From positions 930,001-994,000 of the forward strand of contig NZ_JACVFB010000001.1 of assembly GCF_014529945.1 (NCBI RefSeq): DNA of 64,000 nucleotides. The letters are read 5' to 3'. The position numbers were made by a program, and so were the translations under genes. How positions within the stretch are numbered: position 1 is the stretch's first letter; the number at the start of each line of letters is the position of its first letter. Below are positions 1 to 9,830 of this stretch, in pieces. Below the pieces are notes generated by a model that was given only the letters and a program-made list of their open reading frames with translations, was not told the origin of the DNA and did not search any database. The DNA comes from Chitinophaga varians (GTDB taxonomy: Bacteria; Bacteroidota; Bacteroidia; Chitinophagales; Chitinophagaceae).

Positions 1-226
1 CTGGAAAAATGGCTTTATTCAGCTGGAAGGCAACGACATCGCTTCCGTGATGCGCACGATTGCACGCTGGTACAACGTGGAAGTGGTGTTCACGGCGCCC
101 GTCCCGGCTCACTTCCGCGGTATCATACCCCGGAACGTGCCGGTGTCACAGGTGCTGAAAATACTGGAGATGACAGGAGAAGTACATTTCGAGATCAAAG
201 ACAGGCAGATTATCGTATCGCCCTGA
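1..226 (+). CDS. FecR-family anti-sigma factor, C-terminal end (partial)
   Basis: The window opens inside this gene; the last 74 codons are visible, ending at TGA 224-226. The residues read WKNGFIQLEGNDIASVMRTI and continue into a short beta-alpha-beta domain. This is typical of the C-terminal domain (DUF4974) of Bacteroidota FecR proteins, the periplasmic part that contacts the N-terminal signalling domain of a TonB-dependent receptor. The next gene on the same strand is such a receptor with an STN domain, so the two probably form one transmembrane signalling unit. The N-terminal sigma-binding part and the matching fecI lie outside the window. The family call is firm; the partner is inferred from position. 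Confidence 0.85.
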   Translation, partial: WKNGFIQLEGNDIASVMRTIARWYNVEVVFTAPVPAHFRGIIPRNVPVSQVLKILEMTGEVHFEIKDRQIIVSP

Positions 227-300
227 TATTCCAATAAAACTGATACACTTATGGGTCCTTAATTTTCCACGAATCCCTTTACCCATACAGGACAAAAAAA

Positions 301-327
301 ACCGGAAGCGTTCGTACCGCCCCCGGT
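301..327 (+). other. Imperfect hairpin in the fecR-susC leader
   Basis: In the 169-base gap between fecR and susC, an A-rich run is followed by ACCGGAAGCG, a 7-base loop and CGCCCCCGGT. The arms pair except for two A-C mismatches, and no T-run follows. It may be an intercistronic processing or attenuation hairpin. The function is a guess. Confidence 0.3.
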
Positions 328-395
328 GAAGTCAGGTCCTGTATGTACAATCGCTTGCGGCAATTATTCATTACTTACCCAAACCATACAAATGT

Positions 396-3300
396 ATGCA
401 ATTGATGCTTTTTTCCCAAGGCAGGCGGCGTCGTGCTGCGTGGGACAAAAAATTTCCACGATTATCGAAAAAAACGTTACTGATGATGAAATTAACGGTG
501 CTTTTAATGACCGTTGCCCTGCTGCAGGTACATGCGGCCGGGTATTCTCAAACAGTTACCATCTCCCAACGTAATGTGCCGCTGGACAAGGTCTTTCAGG
601 AGATCCGAAAACAAACGGGCTACACTTTCCTGTATACGGATGAACAAATGCTCCAGGGACGGAAAGTGGACCTGCAACTGAAAAACGTTTCCCTGAAAGA
701 GGCGCTGGAAGCCTGCTTCAGCGGACAGCCTTTTACCTACAGCATATCCGACAAGGTGGTCATCGTAAAACGTAAACCCATCACCAGCGAGATACCCGCC
801 CCGGTGGAACAAACAATCACCGGAAAGATCACCAATGAAAAAGGAGAGCCGCTACCCGGTGTGACCATTCAGGTGAAAGGCACGGCCAAAGGTGTGGTGA
901 CCAACGACAAAGGAGAGTATGTAATTACAGTACCCGACGGCAACGCCGTGCTGGTAGTATCTTCCCTGGGCTACAACAAAATGGAGATACCCCTCAACGG
1001 TAAAAAAGAAGTGTCTGTTGCCTTACAGCCATCCGCCTCCAATATCAATGAACTGGTGGTGGTAGGCTATGGCGAACAAAAGAAAGGAACGCTCACCAAC
1101 GCGATCTCTTCTATCACCTCCAAAGATTTTAAAGACGCACCGGTGAACCGTCTCGATCAGGTATTACAGGGACGTGCGACCGGCGTGCAGGTCACTAATT
1201 CCGCCGGATCGCCCGGTGGCAGCGTACGTATCCGCATCCGTGGCTCCAATTCCATCAACGGCAGCAACGATCCGCTGTATGTGGTGGACGGCTTCGTGGG
1301 CGCGGAATTTTTCTCGATCAATCCTGACGACATTGCGTCGATACAGGTACTGAAAGATGCCGCCGCTACAGCTATCTACGGCAGCCGCGGCGCCAACGGC
1401 GTGATCCTCATTACCACTAAAAAAGGCGGTAAAGGTGGACTGAAGCTCAATTTCACCACACGGCTGTCTTCTTCTACCGTCATCAAAAAACTGGACCTGC
1501 TGAATGCGGCCGACTTTGCAGAAACGGCCAACGCCCATGCGGCAGCGGTAGGCACCACGCCAAAGTTCACAGATGCGCAGATCGCGGACTTCCGGGCTAA
1601 AGGTGGCACCGACTGGCAGAAAGAGATCTTCCGGACAGCACCGGCACAGGAATACCTGCTCAGTCTCTCCGGCGGCACCGACAAGAGTGGTTATTTTATC
1701 TCCGGTAACTACCTCAATCAGGATGGGGTGATCAACAACTCGTTTTACAAACGGTACACGCTGCGCTCCAATATCAATGCCCGCCTTTCGAACATCGTCT
1801 CTACCTTCCTGAATATCACCGGTTCCTACAGCACGGCACAGAACGCAGATATCCCGGCAGATGGCCCCAGCAGCCCGCTGGCGCAGGCCCTCACCTGGGC
1901 GCCCACCACGCCGGTACGCAATGCAGACGGTAGTTTCGTCGTCAGCGATCCGGTAGGCTCGTTGTTCTATAATCCGGTGGCGCTCACGGTCAACAGGATC
2001 TCCATCAGAGACAGGATGCTGGCCAACCTCATCGGCGGATTTAAGTTCGACATCCTGCCAGGGCTGACCTTTAACCTGCAATACGGCGCTAACTATCTCC
2101 AGTACGAGGACAAGAGCTTTGGAGGAAAGATCACCAATAACAATGTGTCCAGTGCCGGCATCCGGTCAAACAAAGAAATTGTTTTACAGAACACCAACAC
2201 ACTGAACTACAGAAAGGTATTTAATAAAGTCCATAGCCTGGACCTGACGGCTGTGGCGGAATACCAGCAGTCGACCTACAATTATTCCTCTTCGGGCGCT
2301 ACCAACCTGACGTATGAAAATTTCCAGTGGAACAATCTCGCGTTAGGAACACCCGGTTCTCCCGGCTCCGGCTACTCTAAATGGGCGCTGTTCTCACTGG
2401 TAGGTCGGGCGAACTACGCCTATAATGATAAATACCTGCTCTCCGCGGCCCTGCGACGTGACGGCTCTTCCAAATTCCAGGGCAACAACAAGTACAGCTA
2501 TTTCCCTTCTGTTTCCGCAGGATGGGTAGTGAGCAACGAACCGTTTATGCAGCAGGTGCAGGGCATCAGCAACCTGAAACTGCGTGGCAGCTGGGGATTG
2601 ACAGGCAATCAGGCGATCAGTCCTTACAGCACCCTTTCATCCTATTCCAATATACCGGCATCTTTCAACAACAACAGCCATGTGGTGGGGCTCGTGATGG
2701 GCAACATCGGTAACCCCGGCCTCAAATGGGAAACCACCGAGCAGAAGGACGTGGGGCTCGACATCGGGTTGCTGAAAGGGCGCATAGCCGTTACCGTGGA
2801 TTATTTCGTCAAGGACACCCGCGACCTGCTGTTGCAGGAAAACCTGCCCATGTACCTGGGCGGCAACTCCATTACCCGCAATGTAGGCGCCGTACAGAAC
2901 AAAGGCTGGGAGTTTGCCGTGGAAGGGGATGTGGTCAACAGCGGCGCCGTGCAATGGAACACAGGGTTCAACGTGTCATTTGTTAAAAACAAAGTGATCT
3001 CACTGGGCGAAGGCAAGACCCGCATCTTTGACCCCAACAACCGCAAGATCGGTGGTGGCATGTCGCCGCAGTCGGAGTTTGTCGTGATGCCCGGGCAGTC
3101 GCTCGGCGCCATCTGGGGGCTCACCTACCTCGGCACCTGGAAGCCCGGCGATGACAAAGCTGCGTTATACGGCGCGAAGGCAGGCGATTCCCGTTACCTC
3201 GATGTAGACAACAACGGCACCATCGATGCGGGCGATTACCATGTGATCGGTACCGGCATACCCACCACCTCCATCGGCTGGAATAATACGGTGACGTATA

Positions 3301-3755
3301 AACGTTTTACGCTGAACCTGCTGTTTCAGGGCCTCTTTGGCTTCGATCGGCTGAATTACAACAAGGCAGCGGCCATGTATTACGGCGGCGATGCGCGCGA
3401 AGCCACGCTGCAGGAGATCAAAGACCGCTATATTCCGGGTGTCAATGAAACCTCCGACATACCGGCTTTCAGTACCACCAACCGCAATTTCACGCAGAGC
3501 AGCCGTTTCCTGGAAAAAGGTGATTTCCTGCGCCTGAAGAATGTGAGCCTGGCGTATGATATACCAAAATCGGCGCTGAAAAATACACTGGGCGTGAAGG
3601 TCTTCCTGAGCGCTACCAACCTTTTCACGGTGACCAACTACTCCGGTATCGATCCGGAAAGCAGTTCCTCCGCGGGAGATATCCGTCAGGGTATTGATTT
3701 CGGTACTTATCCGAATGCAAAGACCATCACCGGCGGGGTAACGCTGAGCTTTTAA
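396..3755 (+). CDS. SusC/RagA-type TonB-dependent outer-membrane receptor with STN domain
   Basis: This is a 1119-residue TonB-dependent transporter of the SusC class, which forms the outer-membrane pore capped by SusD. In order: a basic N-terminus and signal peptide ending near HAAGYSQ (about residue 50), an STN domain (about 52-125, FQEIRKQTGYTFLY), a carboxypeptidase-like beta-sandwich (about 140-215), a TonB-box-like stretch VVVGYGEQ, the plug with VLQGRATGVQV and IRIRGSNS, then a barrel ending in F. The STN domain and the fecR just upstream indicate a receptor that also signals to an ECF sigma factor. The start at 396 gives a long basic leader; an internal Met at MMKLTVLL could be the true start. 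SusD follows after 11 bases and a GH16 glucanase after that, so the substrate is probably a beta-glucan oligosaccharide. Confidence 0.93.
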   Translation: MQLMLFSQGRRRRAAWDKKFPRLSKKTLLMMKLTVLLMTVALLQVHAAGYSQTVTISQRNVPLDKVFQEIRKQTGYTFLYTDEQMLQGRKVDLQLKNVSLKEALEACFSGQPFTYSISDKVVIVKRKPITSEIPAPVEQTITGKITNEKGEPLPGVTIQVKGTAKGVVTNDKGEYVITVPDGNAVLVVSSLGYNKMEIPLNGKKEVSVALQPSASNINELVVVGYGEQKKGTLTNAISSITSKDFKDAPVNRLDQVLQGRATGVQVTNSAGSPGGSVRIRIRGSNSINGSNDPLYVVDGFVGAEFFSINPDDIASIQVLKDAAATAIYGSRGANGVILITTKKGGKGGLKLNFTTRLSSSTVIKKLDLLNAADFAETANAHAAAVGTTPKFTDAQIADFRAKGGTDWQKEIFRTAPAQEYLLSLSGGTDKSGYFISGNYLNQDGVINNSFYKRYTLRSNINARLSNIVSTFLNITGSYSTAQNADIPADGPSSPLAQALTWAPTTPVRNADGSFVVSDPVGSLFYNPVALTVNRISIRDRMLANLIGGFKFDILPGLTFNLQYGANYLQYEDKSFGGKITNNNVSSAGIRSNKEIVLQNTNTLNYRKVFNKVHSLDLTAVAEYQQSTYNYSSSGATNLTYENFQWNNLALGTPGSPGSGYSKWALFSLVGRANYAYNDKYLLSAALRRDGSSKFQGNNKYSYFPSVSAGWVVSNEPFMQQVQGISNLKLRGSWGLTGNQAISPYSTLSSYSNIPASFNNNSHVVGLVMGNIGNPGLKWETTEQKDVGLDIGLLKGRIAVTVDYFVKDTRDLLLQENLPMYLGGNSITRNVGAVQNKGWEFAVEGDVVNSGAVQWNTGFNVSFVKNKVISLGEGKTRIFDPNNRKIGGGMSPQSEFVVMPGQSLGAIWGLTYLGTWKPGDDKAALYGAKAGDSRYLDVDNNGTIDAGDYHVIGTGIPTTSIGWNNTVTYKRFTLNLLFQGLFGFDRLNYNKAAAMYYGGDAREATLQEIKDRYIPGVNETSDIPAFSTTNRNFTQSSRFLEKGDFLRLKNVSLAYDIPKSALKNTLGVKVFLSATNLFTVTNYSGIDPESSSSAGDIRQGIDFGTYPNAKTITGGVTLSF

Positions 3756-3766
3756 AACTAACCGTT

Positions 3767-5236
3767 ATGATTAAACGATTTTACATGAAATACGCTTTAT
3801 ATCTGTTATCCTTCCTCATGCTGGCAGCAGGATGCAGCAAGGAGCTGACGGAAAGTCCCAAAGGATTGGTAGCCGGCGATGATGCCATGAGCAGCCAGAC
3901 CGGCCTGGAGACGGTGCTTTCCGGCGCCTACGGCAGCCTGATGGTACCCTGGGCCAGCGGCTTTACCACGGTATCGCAGATCGCCATGACCATGGGCAGC
4001 GATGATCTCACCACGCATCCCGGCTCCAACAAGGAGGAGTTCCGCGAGTTTGACCGCTTCAACGTATCGTCGCTCAACAGCAGGATGAACCCCATCTGGC
4101 TGGGCTGCTATAAAACCATACAGGCCACCACCAATATCATCAACAACTACAGCAAGGTGCAGGATGGCAATCAGGACACCATCCGCGCCATGGTGGGCGA
4201 AGCCAGTTATCTGCGGGCCTTGTCGTACTACTGGCTCACAAGGCTGTGGGGCGATGTGCCGGTGATTCCCTCTGAAAAATATGCACCCGAATACCTGAAC
4301 CTGAAAAAGAGTAAACCGGCAGAGATTTATCCGTTGATAGAAGCCGATTTAAAAAGAGCGGAAGAGTGGATACCTAATACCAGACGAAGCTCCGGACGAC
4401 CTAATAAAGGCTCGGCCAAAGCTTTGCTGGCAGACGTGTATCTCACAGAAGCCGGATGGCCGCTGAAAGACCAGTCGAAATATGCACTGGCGGCAGCGAA
4501 GGCCAAAGAAGTCATCGATAACAAAACAGCCTATGGATTTGATCTTTACACCGGTGGCTACCTAAAGATTTTTGTGGGTGGTACCGTGGAAGATGTGTTC
4601 ACGCTTTTCACGCGTGGCAACTGGGTGACGTACAATTCATTTTACGGACTGTCTACCATGCCGGAAGATGAAGGCGGGTGGAGTGACTTTTTCCCGGAGC
4701 TGAATTTCTTTAACAACTTCCCGGCCGGCCCGCGTAAAGACGCGACCTTCAGCACACAGTTCACCCTGAGCAACGGTACCGTGATCCCCTGGCAACAAAC
4801 CACGACCAAACATCCCTACTATAAAAAGTTTACTGTCCAGTCGGGCCAGAAAGCAGTGTATATGTCCAACAATCCCGTTATCATGATGCGTTATGCGCAT
4901 GTGCTGCTGATCTATGCAGAAGCGCAGGCGCGTTCCGCCGGTACGCCTAACAGCGATGCCTATACGGCTGTCAATGCCGTACGGCAGCGCGCCGGGCTGC
5001 CTGACCTGGCGGGCGGTATGGCCGGCGCTGATTTCGCTGCGGCGGTAGTCAACGAACGCGCCTGGGAGTTTGCCGGAGAATGGAACCGCTGGTTTGATCT
5101 GGTGAGACTGGAGCAGGTGGAAGCTGCCAACGCCAACAAGGCGACCGGCGATCTGCAACCAGCCGGTAACATCACCAAAGCAAACTACTGGATGCCTATA
5201 CCCGGCGCTGACGCGGTGGTGAACCCTAATCTATGA
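3767..5236 (+). CDS. SusD/RagB-family nutrient-binding outer-membrane lipoprotein
   Basis: This is a 489-residue SusD homologue, a surface lipoprotein that forms the lid on its SusC partner and binds the substrate. The signal peptide has the lipobox LAAGC, so Cys at about residue 23 would be lipidated. The N-terminal TPR-like part contains GEASYLRALSYYWLTRLWGDVPV, the usual SusD signature (only its start is quoted here as context), and the C-terminus has NERAWEFAGEWNRWFDLVR. Its position 11 bases after susC fits the standard operon. The start could be 3767 or the ATG at 3785; both keep the signal peptide. The ligand is not visible from sequence and is inferred as beta-glucan from the next gene. 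Confidence 0.93.
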   Translation: MIKRFYMKYALYLLSFLMLAAGCSKELTESPKGLVAGDDAMSSQTGLETVLSGAYGSLMVPWASGFTTVSQIAMTMGSDDLTTHPGSNKEEFREFDRFNVSSLNSRMNPIWLGCYKTIQATTNIINNYSKVQDGNQDTIRAMVGEASYLRALSYYWLTRLWGDVPVIPSEKYAPEYLNLKKSKPAEIYPLIEADLKRAEEWIPNTRRSSGRPNKGSAKALLADVYLTEAGWPLKDQSKYALAAAKAKEVIDNKTAYGFDLYTGGYLKIFVGGTVEDVFTLFTRGNWVTYNSFYGLSTMPEDEGGWSDFFPELNFFNNFPAGPRKDATFSTQFTLSNGTVIPWQQTTTKHPYYKKFTVQSGQKAVYMSNNPVIMMRYAHVLLIYAEAQARSAGTPNSDAYTAVNAVRQRAGLPDLAGGMAGADFAAAVVNERAWEFAGEWNRWFDLVRLEQVEAANANKATGDLQPAGNITKANYWMPIPGADAVVNPNL

Positions 5237-5275
5237 CCTGTAGACGAACCTAAAACCCTGATACTATAAAACCCC

Positions 5276-5308
5276 GGCCGGCACAGCTTTCCGGCTGCGC
5301 CGGCCTTT
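5276..5308 (+). terminator. GC-rich intercistronic hairpin between susD and the GH16 gene
   Basis: GGCCGGC at 5276-5282 pairs with GCCGGCC at 5299-5305, and inside it CAGC pairs with GCTG, with one A-C mismatch between. Only three Ts follow, so it is more likely a partial terminator or mRNA-stabilising hairpin, which would let the outer-membrane pair be expressed above the glucanase. Confidence 0.5.
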
Positions 5309-5323
5309 CAAAAATGAAACGTT

Positions 5324-8300
5324 ATGAAAACGAGCAAACCAAAATCTGCTGCTCGCCGGGGACTACCTGTGCGGGCTAAGTGGCTACTGTTATTATTGTT
5401 GCCCTGTCTGCTGCTGTGCAGCACACTACATGCGCAATACCTCCTGCTGGACGACATGGAAGGCCACGGCCCCTGCTCCGGTAAATGGACGTACTACGCC
5501 GGCAACACCACTACCGGTAAGGTGGAATTCGGGGTGCCCAATCCCAATCCATCCGGACTGAACACCAGTCCGCTGGTAGCCAAATTCACCAAAGACACTT
5601 CCTGCTTTGAGTACATGAGCGCGTCGTGTTCACTGAGAGACTCTTTCGATCTCGCCTCCAACAGCACTTTTAAAATGCTGGTGTATGCCACCACGCTGGA
5701 TGAGATCATGTTCAAACTACAGCCCGGCAACAACTACAGCAAGGCTGTTTTCTTTACCTTCAAACCTTCGCGGGTGAACCACTGGGAAGAAGCGACCTAT
5801 AATTTCCAGAGCGTAAAAAACCGGACGGATTTCAACACCATCGCCATTCAGTACATCGATGGCAAGAAAGCCAATGGCATCCTGTATTTCGATCTGTTGC
5901 AGGGACCCAATCCCACGGCCATCGTATTGAAGGACACCAGCATTCAGATGGGGCATGAGAACGGCGCTGTCCTCACTGCGGAAGTGAAAGGAGGGGTCCT
6001 GAAACCCACCCTGACCACTGCTAACTGGACCGCCCCCAATTTGCCGCCGGGCATTGTGATCAGTAATGTGCTGCGGGTAAATGATACCACGGCACGCATA
6101 ACCCTCAGCGGCAATTCCGGCGCCAACTATTCCCGTACCACGCTGAAATTGCTGATAGCCGGCGCAGAGCTGGCCACGGCTAACGTCACCAGCTATACGG
6201 CGAAAGGCAATGTCGTATTTGAAGGCAACCCCAACTGGACGCTGGTGTTTGCCGACGAGTTCAATACCGACGGGCAGCCTGATCGTACCAAATGGATCGT
6301 AGATGCACGCCCCAAAGGATGGATCAACGGAGAGCAACAGGTATACACCGATACTACCCATGACAATGCCCGCGTGAGAAATGGCCGGCTCGTCATCACC
6401 GGAAAAAAGGATTTCCCTAACGGTAACACTACCGAGCCATGGTCCTCCGGCCGGCTCATCACACAGGGTAAATTCGACTTCCTCTATGGTAAAGTAGAGG
6501 TACGGGCCAAACTGCCCCGCGCACGCGGCTCCTGGCCAGCTATCTGGCTGATGCCTACCACCAGCGCCTACGGCGGATGGCCCAAAAGCGGAGAGCTGGA
6601 TATTATGGAGCATGTAGGCAACAACTTCGGAACGGTGATGGCTACGGTCCACACACAGAACCACAACTGGACCAATGGCGGCGGTGTCACCAACACGAAA
6701 AAGCTGATGGACGCGGATACCGTGTATCACGTATATGCGATGGAGTGGGCGCCGGATACGATCCGCTTCCGGTACGATACCACACAGATATTGTCTTATC
6801 CTAATCCGCATACCGACTGGAAAGACTGGCCCTTCGACCAGAAGTTCCACCTCATCCTGAACCTGGCCATCGGCGGAGGCATGGGCGGCGCCATCACGGA
6901 GGCGGACTGGCCCGACAGCATGCAGGTAGACTATGCCCGTGTATATCAGAAAGGGCTGGGCACACCGGTACTGGACACTATCATGGTGACGCCGGCCGAT
7001 CTGTCTTTCCTGCCCGGGAAACAGCAGCAGTATACCTTCAAAGCCCTCGACCAGAATGGTTATCCGATGACCGTTACTCCTACATGGGGCATTACCGGCA
7101 CAGGAAATAGCATCACCCCCAATGGGCTGGCCACGTTGAATAGCTCCGGGCAGGTAACGGTCACGGCTACGGTAGATACCACCACTAAAACAGGCGTGGC
7201 CTTTGTGACGCGGCGGCCGGCCAATTACAAGCTGATACCGGTGAAGATACAGGCCGAAAGCTTTGACAACAGCAACAACAATAATACAGAACCCTGTTCA
7301 GATGTGGGCGGTGGACTGGACGTGAGTTACATCGGCACCGGCACCTGGTTTGAGTATGACATTGAGGTGCCCCGCACCGATACCTACCGGATACAGTTCC
7401 GGGTGGCGGTGAACGGCGCTTCCGGTCTACGGGTGCAGCTGGACACTACCACGCTGCAAACGGTGGACCTCCCCGCCAGCGGCGGATGGCAGAAATGGAC
7501 CACGGTCACCTCAGCGCCTATACGATTAGAGCAGGGACAAAAAACATTGAAGATCGTCGCCAACAAAGACGGTTGGAATTTCAACTGGCTAAGCATTATC
7601 CGGGCCGACTCTGTGCCGTTGTCGCGCGTGGTGATCAAACCAGACAGCGCTACCATCAACGTCGGTCAGGCGCAGCAGTTCACCGCCACCGGCTACGGCC
7701 AGGATAGCAGCCAGTTCACCGTCACGCCGGTATGGTCTGTGCAGGGCGCCGGCGGTAGCATCAATGCCAGCGGGCTGTTTACCAGCAGCGCTGCCGGGGA
7801 TTATCTGGTACTGGCCACGGCAGGAACGGTCAGTGATACGGCCATCGTACACGTAGTGATGCCGCCGGTACTCACGCGCATTGAGCTGACACCCACGGCG
7901 ATTACCGTGCCACTGAGGGCCTCGCAGCAGTTCGTGGCGAAAGGCTACGACCAGCGGAACAACCCCTTCACCTTTAAGCCGCTGTGGAGCGTTGATGGCG
8001 CCGGCAATGCCATTGATACCAACGGCGTATTTACCGCCGGCACCGCGCAGGGCACTTATACTGTCACCGCCGCCAGCGGCTCCTTGTCCGCCACGGCCAC
8101 GGTGACGATAGACTACACCTGTACCGTTAATGATAAGTATGAAGCGGAAAGCGCTTCCAACCGGGCGCCCGGGCCGGTACTGGAAACCTGTACGGACGTG
8201 GGCGGCGGCCAGGACTTCACCAACCTGAAAGCCAACGACTGGTTCGCCTACAGCAACCTGAATGTGCCGGTCGCCGGCAGATACAATATCAGCTTCCGGG

Positions 8301-8803
8301 TGATGACTACCGCACCGGTTAAAATATGGATAGGCCACAGCACCTTTAAATTCGATACCATCAGCATACCTAATACCGGTGGCGTCTGGAAAACGATTAC
8401 AGACACCATCCGCCTGCCGGCGCTCAATTATACCGGCGTACATGTGCTGTCGGGCACCACGTTGAAGTTTAACTGGTTCATGATTGACAATTGCGCGGTC
8501 AGCCAACCCGCCACCATGATGGCTTACAGCAAGGCGGAATATCCGGCGCCGGAAACAACAGACACCAAAGGGCCTGTCCTTTATCCCAATCCTACCAACG
8601 GACAGCTGATGATAGACCTGCGCGGCCTGTCCTATACGCGACTAACGCTATTGGATATACGCGGCAATGTATTGCGACAGTGGAACATCCCGAAAGGGGA
8701 GCGGCAGATCAGCCGCGACATCAGTTCACTACCCGCGGGAAGGTATATACTAAGACTGGAAGGAGATCGACAAACAAAAACACGCTCCTTGATTAAAATA
8801 TAA
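5324..8803 (+). CDS. Secreted multimodular GH16 beta-glucanase (laminarinase-like) with two CBM6 modules and T9SS tail
   Basis: This is a 1159-residue secreted endo-beta-glucanase. In order: a signal peptide (to about residue 38, ending LHAQ), an N-terminal beta-sandwich of unknown type (about 40-190), a GH16 domain (about 300-545), a Big/Ig-like domain (about 547-635), CBM6 (about 640-760), two more Big-like domains (about 764-930), a second CBM6 (about 935-1060) and a T9SS type A sorting domain (about 1085-1159, starting LYPNPTNGQL). The GH16 site GELDIMEHVG gives nucleophile Glu424, Asp426 and acid/base Glu429. The tail predicts export by T9SS and surface attachment or release. Both CBM6 modules carry the AES and DVGGG motifs. 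Its place after susCD suggests it cuts laminarin-type beta-1,3-glucans for import; the exact linkage specificity is inferred. Confidence 0.92.
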   Translation: MKTSKPKSAARRGLPVRAKWLLLLLLPCLLLCSTLHAQYLLLDDMEGHGPCSGKWTYYAGNTTTGKVEFGVPNPNPSGLNTSPLVAKFTKDTSCFEYMSASCSLRDSFDLASNSTFKMLVYATTLDEIMFKLQPGNNYSKAVFFTFKPSRVNHWEEATYNFQSVKNRTDFNTIAIQYIDGKKANGILYFDLLQGPNPTAIVLKDTSIQMGHENGAVLTAEVKGGVLKPTLTTANWTAPNLPPGIVISNVLRVNDTTARITLSGNSGANYSRTTLKLLIAGAELATANVTSYTAKGNVVFEGNPNWTLVFADEFNTDGQPDRTKWIVDARPKGWINGEQQVYTDTTHDNARVRNGRLVITGKKDFPNGNTTEPWSSGRLITQGKFDFLYGKVEVRAKLPRARGSWPAIWLMPTTSAYGGWPKSGELDIMEHVGNNFGTVMATVHTQNHNWTNGGGVTNTKKLMDADTVYHVYAMEWAPDTIRFRYDTTQILSYPNPHTDWKDWPFDQKFHLILNLAIGGGMGGAITEADWPDSMQVDYARVYQKGLGTPVLDTIMVTPADLSFLPGKQQQYTFKALDQNGYPMTVTPTWGITGTGNSITPNGLATLNSSGQVTVTATVDTTTKTGVAFVTRRPANYKLIPVKIQAESFDNSNNNNTEPCSDVGGGLDVSYIGTGTWFEYDIEVPRTDTYRIQFRVAVNGASGLRVQLDTTTLQTVDLPASGGWQKWTTVTSAPIRLEQGQKTLKIVANKDGWNFNWLSIIRADSVPLSRVVIKPDSATINVGQAQQFTATGYGQDSSQFTVTPVWSVQGAGGSINASGLFTSSAAGDYLVLATAGTVSDTAIVHVVMPPVLTRIELTPTAITVPLRASQQFVAKGYDQRNNPFTFKPLWSVDGAGNAIDTNGVFTAGTAQGTYTVTAASGSLSATATVTIDYTCTVNDKYEAESASNRAPGPVLETCTDVGGGQDFTNLKANDWFAYSNLNVPVAGRYNISFRVMTTAPVKIWIGHSTFKFDTISIPNTGGVWKTITDTIRLPALNYTGVHVLSGTTLKFNWFMIDNCAVSQPATMMAYSKAEYPAPETTDTKGPVLYPNPTNGQLMIDLRGLSYTRLTLLDIRGNVLRQWNIPKGERQISRDISSLPAGRYILRLEGDRQTKTRSLIKI

Positions 8804-8815
8804 AATATAAAGTAT

Positions 8816-8850
8816 AAAAGAGACGCTGATTGATCAGCGTCTCTTTTCTT
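8816..8850. terminator. Strong bidirectional terminator between convergent genes
   Basis: AAAAGAGACGCTGA pairs perfectly with TCAGCGTCTCTTTT around a 4-base loop (8830-8833), with a T-rich run after it and an A-run before it. It lies between the stop of the GH16 gene and the stop of the convergent AraC gene, so it can serve both. Confidence 0.88.
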
Positions 8851-9771
8851 TTAGTTGGACCGTTGGAACCGTTGTTTAAACTCCATCGGTGTGATATTGG
8901 CCTTCTTCCTGAAAAATTTATTGAACGATTGTGGATGTTCAAACCCCAGCTCGTAAGCGATTTCACTGACGGTTAAATGAGTGGTGGTCAGCTTTTCCAT
9001 GGCCTTGTCAATCACCTTCTGATGAATCAGCTGCTGCGTATTTTGTCCCGTCAGCATTTTAAGCAGGCTGCGTAAATAGGTAGGCGACAGGTGCAGCTGA
9101 TCGGAGATATACTGCACCGTCGGCAGTCCTTTGCTGCTTAAATCACCCGCCTCGAAATAGTGATCGAGCAGTGTTTCCAGCTGCTCCAACACCAGATGAT
9201 GGGCTTTGTTGCGGGTGATAAACTGCCGTTGGTAAAAGCGGTCGGCATAGTTCAGCAATGTTTCGAGCTGGGAGATAATAATGTTTTGGCTAAACTGATC
9301 GATACTGGTATGATACTCCTGCCGGATATTTTCAATGAGCTGTTGGATCTTTAGTTCTTCCTCTTCCGACAGAAAGAGGGCTTCATGTACCGCGTAGCCA
9401 AAGAAGTCGTACTTTTTGATAGTGCTTGCCAGTGGCGTATTCCAGAAAAAATCGGGATGTATGATGAGCGACCAGCCGGTGGGTTGGTGGTTTTCTTCCT
9501 CTGTTTCAATTCTCAATACCTGGTGAGGCGCCATAAAAAACATCACGCCTTCGTTGAAGTCATAGTCCTGTTGCCCGTATCGGTAGCGGTGGTTCATGCC
9601 GCGTTTAACGGAGATGGTATAAAAATCGAAGATGAGGCTTTCGGTGCCTGCTTCAAACTGATTTTTGATATCATCAAAATTAATCACGCTGACCAGCGGA
9701 TGTTTAGGTTTGGGCAACCCGCGCAGCGCGTGGAACTCTGAGATGGTTTTGATGCGGAGAGGTGTATGCAT
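8851..9771 (-). CDS. AraC-family transcriptional regulator
   Basis: This is a 306-residue regulator. The N-terminal part (about 1-190) is a cupin-like sensing domain and the C-terminal ~100 residues form the double helix-turn-helix of the AraC family, with LSPTYLRSLLKMLTGQNTQQ and ELGFEHPQSFNKFFRKK. The frame is open far upstream, but the first Met that gives a normal AraC N-terminus (MHTPLRIKTISEF) is at 9771; the upstream stretch overlaps the dehydrogenase gene and is not coding. It follows that gene by 59 bases on the same strand and may regulate it; AraC/SDR pairs like this are common in Bacteroidota. The ligand is unknown. Confidence 0.88.
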   Translation of the reverse strand: MHTPLRIKTISEFHALRGLPKPKHPLVSVINFDDIKNQFEAGTESLIFDFYTISVKRGMNHRYRYGQQDYDFNEGVMFFMAPHQVLRIETEEENHQPTGWSLIIHPDFFWNTPLASTIKKYDFFGYAVHEALFLSEEEELKIQQLIENIRQEYHTSIDQFSQNIIISQLETLLNYADRFYQRQFITRNKAHHLVLEQLETLLDHYFEAGDLSSKGLPTVQYISDQLHLSPTYLRSLLKMLTGQNTQQLIHQKVIDKAMEKLTTTHLTVSEIAYELGFEHPQSFNKFFRKKANITPMEFKQRFQRSN

Positions 9772-9790
9772 GGTTTCATCAGTTAACAAC

Positions 9791-9815
9791 CTACAGACGG
9801 TATCGCCGCCTGTAG
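9791..9815. promoter_or_regulatory. Inverted repeat upstream of the AraC gene
   Basis: CTACAGACGG (9791-9800) and CCGCCTGTAG (9806-9815) form a 10-base dyad with one G-T wobble. No T-run follows on either strand, so an operator or a weak mRNA hairpin between the dehydrogenase and araC genes is more likely than a terminator. Confidence 0.4.
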
Positions 9816-9830
9816 GTGAATGTACCGCTT

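Noticed and set aside
326..574. 82-codon frame overlapping the start of the first susC
   Set aside because: It overlaps the well-supported susC start in another frame and has no signal or domain.
1164..2081. Antisense 305-codon frame across the first susC
   Set aside because: susC on the other strand has full domain support; the antisense frame is a codon-bias shadow.
5717..6850. Long antisense open frame (377 codons) across the GH16 gene
   Set aside because: It lies opposite a protein with clear domains and catalytic motifs; its translation has no recognisable pattern.
9791..9815. Inverted repeat before araC as a terminator
   Set aside because: No T-run follows on either strand, so I kept it only as a possible operator.
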